Shown: one piece after another, positions 45,739-56,221 of the stretch | Position numbering within the stretch: position 1 is the first letter of the stretch | How the letters are laid out: every line of letters starts with the position of its first letter | Assembly: GCA_035610365.1 (NCBI GenBank) | Contig: CM069432.1 | Location: 14,322,001-14,386,000, forward strand | Source of the DNA: Aquatica leii | Lineage: Eukaryota; Arthropoda; Insecta; Coleoptera; Lampyridae | Length of the DNA stretch: 64,000 nucleotides | Direction: 5' to 3' | Made by a program: the position numbers and the translations under genes | The notes under the pieces: model-generated | What the model saw: only the letters and a program-made list of their open reading frames with translations | Databases searched by the model: none | What the model was told of the DNA's origin: nothing

Positions 45739-48635
45739 GCGTGTGTTAATTGTGATATCTATATCTAAGTTGCACGTATTTTACTTTCAACAAATACACA
45801 AATTAATAGTAAGAAAAAACGGTACTTACGATTAACCAAAACATGGAAATAGCTATCGGCATGCTTTAATCATCTCTTAAATAGCTAAAAAATAAAGTCA
45901 TAATTAGATGTGCGAGTGTATCAAAAGTAAGTTACTTGTCGACAAACAATGAATTGTCGTAATCAAATGCGTCAAGCGTCCGAGTGGTTTTCTGTATTCC
46001 TATCGCCACCAAGGTTAATCAAACATCATATGAGATATGACAATGACTTGTCCACAGATTATGTTTTGGAAGTGGTGTAACTAACCTATAGCCCCCTTTA
46101 GTACGTGTTTCCAGTTTTAATTTCTAGCTAAATCACTCCAAATTGGCCAACACAATTACGAGAAAATCAAAGTAAAACACTAAAATATAAATTCATACTT
46201 ACCCTAAGAAAGCTTTTACAAAAGCAGCGTAAATACTACAGCCATTTATAACACGTATGAAGTAAAAATTTTGCTGGGCACTTACGTTGGATCATATGCG
46301 TATCGTACCACAATCACCAAAATAATAGTTTTTCTCTTTAACTGTAAAGAAGAAAACCCTTGACAGCGCACTGTTCTGAATGTAGCGAAAAGTGAGCGAA
46401 GCTTGTACGGTACAAAAATCACACCAAAACACTTTTAACGTGGGTTGTTTGTAATGTTACTTGTTATACCCCTTCACTGGAGCTGTAGGCAACTTTAGTT
46501 TTTGACAAAGTGAGGTAGTAATGAAACACGATTGAGCTCCTAAGACAAGAAAAACGCGACATTCATGCAAAACATCATGCCCATTTGTAATCAATACCAA
46601 AATTGATTTAATTAATGAAAGAAAGTTTTTAAAAAATTATTTAAATTAGCAATTTAGTATATGAGTTGAACTTCTGGTCTCCTACTCTTTGGCTGTTCGA
46701 GAATCTAGCACGTATGCGCTCAAGAAGTTAAATATTGATTCAAAAAGAATATCTTTAGAAGCAAGAGATTTGAATGCATGTAAATTCTTGTATAGACTGT
46801 CGTGAAAATGACGTAATTTCGTTTGCTGATTGTTTGGGCATAAGCTCAAAGCACAAGTTTATGTGATTGTGGCGCATGTTATTATATCGTACGCATGCAG
46901 TATTCTACGCAGTTTTGTAGAAAGACGATGAAAATTCAATTGATTATATTGATTGTGCTATGATTTCATGTAGGGGGGATCGCAAATAATGATATTTTTG
47001 AATCGCAATTATGTTATCCCTTTCGTGTATTGACGAAACAAAGACATACAATTTTGGAATTTAATTTGTACGCAATTTAGCTCCATTCGTTTTATGTAAA
47101 TTATTGGCATTTATACTAATAGCTTATGCAACTAATTATACATTTGCGTATTTGTCATAAGGGTAGCCTTACATTTTCTAATTTAAAATGGCAGAGTACC
47201 ATGAACATTTTACTCTTTTATATATAAATAGAAATAAAAGAATTTTTATGTAAAATATTATTATTAAATATTTTATTTTGTTAGTTTTTAATTGTTTTGA
47301 AACACATCAAATAATTGTTTATCTAAGAGAAATATTTTAACAATTTTATTGCGATATTAACTGCAAATTTACGAAAATAATTTATTATGTATGCGCGTAT
47401 TTACTTAAAAACTACATTTGCAAGTGAAAGTATTTTAATTTAAAGTTGATTAAAAAATCTTTAGAAGACAAAAGCACTTTGAAAACGCATTTATTATTCT
47501 TAAAGGAAGTAAAGTTGTTACGAATGGGACGAAGTGTGTTTTTAAAAGAGGAAAATGTCTGACGCATAAAATCTTTGTAAAGTCATCGTCGTAATAAATT
47601 TTTATTATCTGAATATTATTAAGTTTTATCATTGTCGGCATTATTTAATATTTGTTTGAACAAAAAGTTTTATATTTGTAAAAACAATTCAGTTTTTCTT
47701 TGTTTACATTTTCGATTGTTAAAATGCACGAGATGTGATCCATCGTCGCCGAAGCTTGATTGAGGTCAAGCAACCTTATAATTTATCAAACGTTAATAAA
47801 AGAAGAAAAAACTTTGTCTTTAGACTTGTCTTTTCTTGCTTAACGAAAAACTTGCGTGATTAATTATGTTTAAAGGATTTTATTTACAAACTCCGAGGAG
47901 AATCGCAAATAAAACTTTTAACATATGCATTGTTACAAACGTATAGACACATACCTACCACAAAAACTAACTTATTTATTTACATAAACAAATATTTATT
48001 TTTGGATATATATAATTTGTAAAATATATATTATCATTTCAAAAAGTTAATTAAACTGTGATCTATTTAAGGTAAGATAAGCTCATACAATAGACAGAAA
48101 AATTTATTTACAAAATTAATTTAATTGTGACAGGACTAGTACTAATTATGTTTGTGATAAAACAGTATTAGTTTTTTTTATTAGTTTAATGTGACACTAA
48201 TAAATAGTAAATTTTTTGTACAGTTTAAATTTAATCTGATTAGGTACTTTGTGTTTAATTAATGTATCAAAATGATGCTGTTTTATCATTTGTGCCGTTC
48301 ATTTTAGTATTTCCATAATAAAAAAAAATAATCTTTTAATAATAACTAAAATATTTTTTTATTTGAAAAATGTTTAGTGTGGAGTTTTTTTTCAAAATTG
48401 AAAACGCCTGTAGTGTCAAACGACGTGTTTTGAGGTACCTAGTTAGTGATTAAAATTTGAAACATTTCCAATATGATCTTGAGGTTCCTCTTCGTCCTTC
48501 TTTATCGAAGTATTAACTAGAACAGCTATTTTAGCCTAAAATCAGTGTAATAATATTTCAGAACATTGCGTCTGCGCAATTAAGGCGCAGTGCGCATGTC
48601 TTAATAATACAACGTCTCGGCTCAAGTCCCTCGCA
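45739..48635. other. AT-rich sequence, no gene seen
   Basis: Nearly 3 kb without recognisable coding sequence; short frames such as 47450-47641 lack conserved motifs. Confidence 0.4.
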
Positions 48636-48637
48636 TA

Positions 48638-50756
48638 CAGTGGTGCCTCACACAACGAACTTAATTCGTTCCAGGAGTAAGTTTGTTATGCGAAAAGTTC
48701 GTTATGTGAGACGCGTTTTCTCATAACAATTCATGTTAAAATAAATAATTCGTTCTGTAGCATAAAATATGCTACGATGACACAAAAAAAGATAAATTTT
48801 TTGTTATTATTTTTATTTAGATACATCTAAAAACACATTTTTTTAATTTTAAGACAGACTAAGTAGAGTCTACCGAATCTTGCACATCTTCATCCATTTT
48901 CAGCTTTTTGGCCTATGGTTCCATGAAAAACCTGTCCAAAGTCGTTTGTTTTTCTGTTTTCTCCAACATCTGCAGGAAATAACGGAGAAGAGTATCGGAG
49001 TAAAGATCGATGATCCTGTTTGCTTCAGCTGAATCCGGATAGTGGGCATTGGTAAACTCCTGACCAGGATGTTTTTGATGTCAGTAGTTGAGATTGGTTG
49101 ATTGTTTCATTGCTGCTTCTCGTTATCAGATGACGCTTCCCTTTGAACATTGTCCTCTTGCTAAACCAGAAGTGCTTGGAGCTCTTCAGTTGTCAGCTCC
49201 TCTTCGTGTTCCTCAATAAGCTCCTCTACATTCTCTTCCTCTACCTCTAATTCCAACCTTTGGGCCACTGTGATGATGTCCTTCACCACTTTTGTGTCAT
49301 CAACTACTGCTTCTTCCTGGGTCCACGAAGGCACAAGCATCTTCCAAGCAGAAATAAGGGTCCTTTGTGACACTTCATTCCAGGCCTTCTGTATAAGTCG
49401 TATTGCCATAAGGACATCAAATTTCTCCTTCCAAAACTTTCGGACAGTCATATTGTCTCCACCAAACTCGCATTCTTCAAACACCTTATTAAAGAGGGCT
49501 CTAGTGTAGAGTTTTTTAAAGTTCGCAATAACTTGCTGATCCATTGGCTGAAGAATGGATGTGGTGTTTGGTGGCAAATACTGCACCTTGATAAAATGAT
49601 AATTTTCCTGCAATATTTCCTCTAGGTCTTTTGGGTGAGAAGGGGCATTGTCAAGTATCAGAAGGGCTTTGAGCGGCAGTTCTTTTTCCAGCAAGAATTT
49701 CTTCACGGCAGGAGCAAAGGTTTCCAGAATCCATTCGTTGAAGATAACTTGGGTCATCTAGGCTTTTTGATTGGACTTCCAATGGACGGGCAGTTTGGAC
49801 TTAATGACGTTATTTTTCTTGAAAATTCTTGGATTATTAGAGTGATAAACCAATAGAGGTTTGATCTTGAGGTCTCCGCTGGCATTAGACGAAAACATAA
49901 GGGTAAGTCTGGCTTTCATGGCTTTGTGTCCTGGCAAGACCCGTTTCATCGGCATTGAACACTTATTGTGGACAATATCCTTCATCCTTAATACATTTTT
50001 GAAAGTTAATAGAGAACTTTTTTGCTTCTTTCTTGTCAGCACTGCCAGCCCCACCATGCATAGTAACACTGTGAATTCCACACCTTTTCTTAAATCTAAA
50101 GAACCACCTCCTGCTGACTTTGAATTCTTCTTCATTATTTTGATTGCTGCTACTTCCAGGGACGTTTTTCTTTAGATCGTCATAAATTATCTTGGCTTTG
50201 TGACAGATAATATCTTGGGTTGTTACGTCACCTTTCACCTGCCTGTCCTTAATCCAAATCGCTAATAGCCTCTCTATTTCCTCGTGGATTGAAGACCTAT
50301 GTTTTTCATGAAATAGTTTTGATACTCCTTTGGCTGATTTGATTGCATCCTTATTTGTGAAAATGGTGGTCTTGCTGAGGCCAAACTCTTTGACAAGGTC
50401 ACACTGTTTTACCCCACATTCACTCCTTCTAATTATTTCCTGTTTCATTTCAACAGAAATCACCTTCCTGCTTTTTTTAGAAGCCATGATATAAAAAAAA
50501 TATTAAGTTTAACTTAAAAGGACACTGCCGTGATACGTGCGTGATTTAATTCGTAATGAAGAACGATTGCCGCAATACGTGCGTAAGTTAAGCGCAGTGA
50601 CTAACGACTGCCTGCAGTGGCTGCGCGGGAGGATGCAATACATCGGCAGCGATTGTGAAAGCTCGGGCGACTTCGTTGTGTGAAGCGAAGTTCGTTGTAT
50701 GAATCATGAAATGAAGCGATCGCTGTGCGAGGCGTTTTTTATGCGAGGCACCACTG
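48638..50756 (-). mobile_element. Tigger/pogo DNA transposon
   Basis: The left end CAGTGGTGCCTCACACAAC and the right end TATGCGAGGCACCACTG form inverted repeats, flanked by TA at 48636-48637 and 50757-50758, the target site of the Tc1/mariner/pogo superfamily. The 2.1-kb length and the single minus-strand transposase fit Tigger. Subterminal repeats of GTTCGTTGTGTGA-like sequence extend about 50-80 bp inward at both ends. Confidence 0.92.
49161..50487 (-). pseudogene. Tigger/pogo-type transposase
   Basis: The family enzyme binds the ends through two helix-turn-helix modules and cuts with a DDD triad. The first module is SVEMKQEIIRR...DLVKEFGLSKTTIF (about 10-45); three residues appear to be missing after TTIF compared with the related segment at 50.98 kb. 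The second has VSRRWFFRFKKRCGI near 125. First Asp: FNADETGLA near 49955, after a stop; the frame then shifts to GHKAMKARLTLM...LLVYHSNNP. A Trp to stop change (TAG) separates 49758 from 49757; the rest, 49161-49757, has ILDNAPSH (second Asp), PPNTTSILQPMDQQVI (third Asp) and an acidic tail. The protein is defective through one stop, one frameshift and one nonsense change. Confidence 0.9.
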
Positions 50757-50816
50757 TATTTCAGTGTCTGTTTAGTTCACTTTTACAGTTGTCAGAACGT
50801 TTTTTGTAATATAGAA

Positions 50817-53059
50817 ATGCCGAAAACACGTAAAGAATCGTTTTGTGAAGTGTTTGGTTTATCCAAGGAATTTGATGGCAATGTACTTCCTACAAACTCA
50901 AATGTTATGAGATATTATTTGTGGTGTTGGTTATTGTTAAAAAAACAGTGTGACCTTGTCAAAGAGTATGGCATCAGCAAGACCACCATTTTCACTATTT
51001 TCACAAATAAGGATGCAATCAAATCAGCCAATATATGGCAAAAAGCATCAATTCCAATAATTTCTGATCAAAGAATGTTGAGCTTGATAGAGAACCTTAA
51101 TGAAAAATATAAGGCTATAAAAAAGAACAAAAAGAAATCTCGAGAAAAAGTGATAACATTCAGAGAGCTCAGTGGAAAAACGCTATTTGATATATCCATC
51201 TGCAAATGTAAAACCTTCTATAATTGTCAGTTCAAAATTAAAGTGCCTAAACGAGAAAGAGATTTTCTAGTCGACCAACGAACAGCTCGTAAGATGGCAA
51301 TTGGTAATATTGATAAGAAAACCAGCCAAATTTTTCAAAAAAGTTTTGCAAGGAAAGCTAAAGAAGTATCTCGATTATTAGCATCTAAGGTTCCGGACAT
51401 TACAACAAAGACACTTTTACACCTGTAATCTCAGGTATTACAACTTCTGTAGAAGAGCCTGTTACTTCAGAAATTTCAGAACCGTCAACATCATCTCAAA
51501 CACTATTTTCTTCGGGTTTTGGAAAACGAATTAAATTACGCAATGTAGCCCAAGCGTGCGATCGAACAGGGATATCGGATCGATCAGCTTCAATACTAGT
51601 AAGCGCCGTTCTCCAGAATTTTCAAGTTATATCAAAGGAAAATCCGTCAAAAATAGTGGATAGAAGTAAAATAAGGAGCGCACGGTAGAAAAGACGGACA
51701 GAACTCCGAGAACAATCAGGAAAAAAATCATCAGTAGTTAAAGGACTTTATTTCGACGGTAGGAAAGACAAGACAATTCAGCAAGAAAGAATAGGCACGA
51801 AATATTACAAGAAAACTGTCACAGAAGAACATATTGTGTTAATTTCAAAGCCAAATTGTAAATACCTCGGCCATATCACACCAACATCTGGAAGTGCTAC
51901 AAATATCGCATTAAGTATCATGACGATTTTAAAGGATTTTCATGCAAATTGCAATGTGGATGAATTGCAAGCAGTTGGATGCGATGGTACTGTCATAAAT
52001 ACAGGTTTGAAAAATGGTGTTATCCGACAACTAGAAAAGTCCATAGGTCGTCCATTACAATGGCAGGTATGTTTATTACACACTAATGAGTTACCTCTCC
52101 GCCACTTAATGCAACACCTAGATGGAAAGACAAATGATCCTAAAGGATTCTCTGGTGCAATTGGAAAGATGCTAGAAAATTGCGCGAAGTTGTCCGTCGT
52201 CGCATTTGAGCCAATTGAAGCGGAATTGCCGATTATTGATCCAAATGAACTGAGTACGGATCAGAAATATCTCTTCGATATATGTAAAGGAATTTCTAGA
52301 GGTGATATATCATCGTCTTTATCCCTGCGGGATCCTGGGAAGATGTCACACTCGCGCTGGTTAACAACCGCAAACCGAATTCTCAGGTTATATGTAGCTA
52401 CAATAGAACCATCAATGGAACTGAAAACTTTAGCTAAATATGTGATCAAGGTATACTCTTCTAGCTGGTTTAACATTAAAACCAAATCTATTTGTAAGGA
52501 CGGATCTAAACATTTCTTTGGAATTATCAAGAAGTCTCGTTACCTATCTGACGAACTTAAGAATATAGTGGATCCAATATTACAAAGAAATGCGTATTTC
52601 GACCATCCTGAAAACATTCTGTTGGCGATGTTAGCTGATGAACAAAAATACGTTCAGGAATTAGGTTTACGGCGGATTCTCAAATGTAGACGTAGAGCAT
52701 CAAGTCGTAATCAGGGCACTATTTGGCTGTTTCAAGTGCCAAAACTTAATTTCAAAGCCAAAGAGTACATTGATATGATCGATTGGCAGTCCTCTGAAGT
52801 TACCGAACCGCCATTAATAAGACATATTTCGACTGAGGATTTAGAAAATATGATTTTAGACGTTCCTGACAACATCAGCATTTTGTAGTTACCTTGCCAC
52901 ACTCAGGCTGTTGAACGATGCATAAAGCTGGTAACGGAAGGTTCTTCTTCAGTATGTGGCAACGAAGCAAGAGACGGACTTATTCGTGCTAAACTTGAAT
53001 CTCGAAGTGAGTTACCAAAGTTTGAAACCAAAAAACAATTCATTAATGTGTTGAAGTAA
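50817..53059 (+). pseudogene. Unclassified DDE-like transposase family gene with a Tigger-derived insert
   Basis: The first frame (50817-51428) opens MPKTRKESFCEVFGLSKE, then contains about 28 residues that match the Tigger helix-turn-helix (QCDLVKEYGISKTTIF...NKDAIKSA), then IWQKASIPIISDQRM. After a frameshift near 51420 the text continues CDRTGISDRSAS, a stop, LYFDGRKDKTI, and the long frame 51836-52888 with GHITPTSGSATNIALSI, ELQAVGCDGTVINTG, PLQWQVCLLHTNELPLRHL, HSRWLTTANRILRLY and HPENILLAML. After another stop, CHTQAVERCIKLVTE and the end at 53059. The three acidic spots (FDGRKD, GCDGT, QAVER) suggest an RNase-H-fold DDE nuclease, perhaps hAT-related; this is inference. I recall the family as numerous and unnamed in insect genomes. 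Confidence 0.65.
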
Positions 53060-53399
53060 TCACTACTCTGTACAAAAATGTACCAAAGTTTTTAAATAAA
53101 GATTTGTGATTGCTTACAACTTTTCTAGCCATCATACATATCACTATCTACCATAAATTCAAAGGTACCAAATTCTTTAAATATGAGATTTGTGGTTTCT
53201 AGGAATTTTTTTTCTATTATATCTCAAGATATTATTTTATTAAACTCAAATTTTACACATGTTAGTGATAAAGCAAAAGGCACATTTTCCACACCCAGGG
53301 CAAATAAAAAACAAAAATGTTTTCCTTATAGAATCGCTCCACACTATTATTCAGTGATAATTATTCACTGAAAATTAATATTTTCCCGGAAATTACCCG
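53060..53399. other. AT-rich sequence, no gene seen
   Basis: Space between the transposase-like gene and the BEL LTR. No terminal repeats for the upstream gene could be identified here. Confidence 0.35.
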
Positions 53400-53797
53400 T
53401 TATCTATGTTGTTTAAATAAATTTATTGTATTTTATCCAGCCAAATATTCAAATAAACCAGCAATACTTACGTATCAATATATTTTTTTTACTTACATGA
53501 ATATAATAGTATATAGTCGTAAATTAAGTTAATAAACCAGCAGTCATTTTACAACCGTATTTTGATTGTCTCATCCACTACAGTTTAACGTATCAGTGGA
53601 CCAAGCCATAATTATCTGCATGAGGCTGTGCAGGACTGATACCTCTTAAATCCTATTTACTGCACTACTGACTATCCAAGCCACAATTTACCTACATTAG
53701 GCTGTGTAAGGGTCAGTGATAATTACACATTTATTAAATATTTTTAACTCTTCATATACAACACATTAAATCTTTCCCTGACATTGGTCCTTCGAGC
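53400..53797 (+). repeat. BEL/Pao 5' LTR (start not determined) and primer-binding site
   Basis: The LTR ends in CCCTGACA at 53783 and is followed immediately by TTGGTCCTTCGAGC (53784-53797), the primer site form usual for BEL/Pao elements. The LTR start could not be fixed; 53400 is a rough guess. It contains two related stem-loops (53590-53717). A second LTR is not in the window. Confidence 0.55.
53590..53717 (+). repeat. Two tandem related stem-loops in the BEL LTR
   Basis: Unit 1 (53590-53642) pairs GTATCAGT with ACTGATAC; unit 2 (53667-53717) pairs ACTGAC with GTCAGT. Each contains CCAAGCCA near the 5' side and AGGCTGTG near the 3' side, so AGCC/GGCT forms an inner helix. The loops share AATTA/AATTT.CCT-like sequence. 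Confidence 0.6.
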
Positions 53798-53838
53798 AAC
53801 TGAGTTCTTTGCCTACAACTAACGGTATCAAATACACG

Positions 53839-54890
53839 ATGGCGTCCTGTAACGAGTTATTCACGACTCAAGAAGATTTTGCAGAATCCATCCAGAGACT
53901 TATCGTCAACATGAAGAAAGATTCACCAAACAGAAAAACGGACAAGTACATTGTGAGTAAAAGAACAACGCCATAGCAACTATAGGAAGAGTTTGAAGTA
54001 ACACACAACATCTTGATGAAACAAATAGACAACGAGCATCCATACTACAAGAATAATTTCTACTTACAAACAAAGAAACTAAAAGACGAAAAAGTAGCAT
54101 TGCTACTGAAGTACGAAGAAGGGTTATCTATTCAAGATGATACACCAACCACATTACAAACACGGACAAACGGCTTAAATTCGGAGCACGGATCTCAGTT
54201 AAAAAGATTGAAGATCAAATTGGATTTACTACAAGAGGACATGGTTTGAGTACACGAACAACTAAAGACAACAGTCAACAAAGTCTATTGTGAAATTACA
54301 ACACAGGACATTACAAATGCGTGGAGCGATGTAAGGCATCTATACGAAGACGTAGTCGTTGATGGAGAATAGGACGGTAAAGAATACCTGAAAGTAAAAA
54401 CCGACGTACAACTGTTACTAATACAATTACAAGATTTAGAAAAGGGCAGAAACACACAAAAAAGTCAGGAGAGTGATCATGTTGTACTACCCAGAATAAA
54501 GATACCAGTTTTTGAAGGCACATACGACACATAATCCACCTTCCACGACATATTTTAGAGAGTTATACACAACTCTCGAATAAGTAACGCAGAAAAAATG
54601 CATTACTTAAAAACACATTTACGAGGAGAAGCTAGCAGACTAATACAACACTTTGAGTCGAATGCAGCAAACTATGGGTCCGCGTAGGAAATAATAACAA
54701 GCAGGTATGATAACAAAAGAATCTTACTTGAAAAATACTTAGACAGCATTATAAATTTATCTAAGTTGACGAGTGTCAACGGATTAAAGAGAATACTTGA
54801 TACGACAGTGAAGTGTTTAAGAGCCATAACGGACATGAGAATTAATACTGACAATTGTTTTAATCAAAAAAGACGTGCACACCTTATTGC
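53839..54890 (+). pseudogene. BEL Gag, broken
   Basis: Begins ATG GCG TCC at 53839, 42 bp after the primer site. Stops interrupt it at several places (for example after VSKRTTP and after EGTYDT). Recognisable parts are the N-terminal coiled region (DNEHPYYKNN, KLKDEKVALL) and the conserved LPRIKIPVFEGTYDT...STFHDIF...[17 protein letters not shown], typical of the BEL/Pao Gag domain. The zinc-knuckle part is lost at the insertion that starts at 54892. Confidence 0.85.
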
Positions 54891-54891
54891 A

Positions 54892-55427
54892 TTGTAACGA
54901 TTTCGTTACTGTTATTATTTGATTTTAAATTGTCTGCATTAGTTTAACTAAATGTTGCGTGTAAACCTTCCTTTATTTTTATGTTGTGGAGTCGCTACTT
55001 TTTAGGGCAAAGTAAGCTTTGAAATTCATTCAGTACCTAGCCTTCGAGTAGTGCGCTTGTGGCACTTAATTTTGAAGTCATGTAGCTTTTATTTTACCTT
55101 ATATCTACAATATCTTTATTTAAAATAATACAAGTATGTCTTCAATTTCTATTTTGTTACGTTTATTTAATTCCCCGTTTTTATTAGTTTTAGACTTTTT
55201 TTATGTACCTATTTTATCTTTAATGAAATTATCATTACCTTTATAATTGGAGATGCTTTAATAGTTTAGTCTTAAAATGAAACTAATTGGCATCCCTGAC
55301 TAAGGAGGTTAATTAACTAATTTTGGCAATTCTACTGATTGTTTAATTAATTTCTTTACATCGTTTGTTAGCGCACTCTTCGCTTATCTAAAACTACCTG
55401 AGTTTAGCGCTACAGCATTCTGATACA
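54892..55427. repeat. Insertion of about 536 bp within BEL, possible solo LTR
   Basis: BEL coding stops making sense at 54891 and resumes at 55432. TGCA is present on both sides (54888-54891 and 55428-55431). The inserted block starts TTGTAACG and ends GATACA, so an LTR-like TGTAAC...TACA is possible if one T is extra. No coding capacity. Identity unknown. Confidence 0.4.
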
Positions 55428-55431
55428 TGCA

Positions 55432-56218
55432 AATCAACTACTTACTATAATGCAACTCCGAAAAAATCACATGGTAAAGCAGAATTAGCAACCGCTATGC
55501 TACAAATAAAAACTTGGTCAGGACACTTTTAACATATCAGGTTTCTAATAGAGTCTGGATCACAAGCATCATTTATTACTAGAGATGCAGCAGACGTCAT
55601 AGCAGTACCACAAGAATCAGTACACATAGAAGTGTCGGGAATTGGAAAACAAGAATCAAACATAATTCCACGACGAATATATGTAAGATTTCAACCACGA
55701 TTCTCAAGTCAATATTCAGCAGATTGCGAATTATTAATACTTCCAAAATTAACAAAGGAGCTTCCAGAAAAAAAAATTAGAGATTACGACGGGTATACAT
55801 TTCAGAATTTGGTATTGGTTGATCTTGCCTTTAACATATCTGGTCCAATAGATATCATACTAGGAGTAGATGTACTTAAGGATGTATTTTTATAAGGAGT
55901 TCAACTATTGGACAAAGGACTTTCGGCACAAACAGAATTGGGATGGATATTGTCAGAAAAAATTAACGCATTATCGACAAGAGCAAAAGTTATAAGCATG
56001 ATAGCATGTGCAGAAGATCAACAACTTACAAAATTTGGAGAACTATAGGAAGCGGTGGTAACCAGAAATAAAAGTGATGCAAATGAAGACTGTGAAACTC
56101 ATTATAACATTAGAACACCGATGGCACCTATACTGTTAAAATACCCTTTAACGATGATGTTAACAAACTCGGAGAATCAAAAAAGAAGGCAATAGCAATT
56201 TTACAATTAGAAAAGAGT
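55432..56218 (+). pseudogene. BEL protease and start of Pol, broken
   Basis: Resumes with KSHGKAELATAMLQIKTW, then the aspartic protease motif FLIESGSQASFIT (usual D of the DSGS box is E here) near 55545. GIGKQESNIIP and PIDIILGVDVL are in the open frame 55632-55895. After a stop, TELGWILSEK follows, and the last piece is KLGESKKKAIAILQLEK near 56170-56215, a segment that precedes the reverse transcriptase in BEL/Pao. The LINE begins right after. Confidence 0.85.
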
Positions 56219-56221
56219 GTA

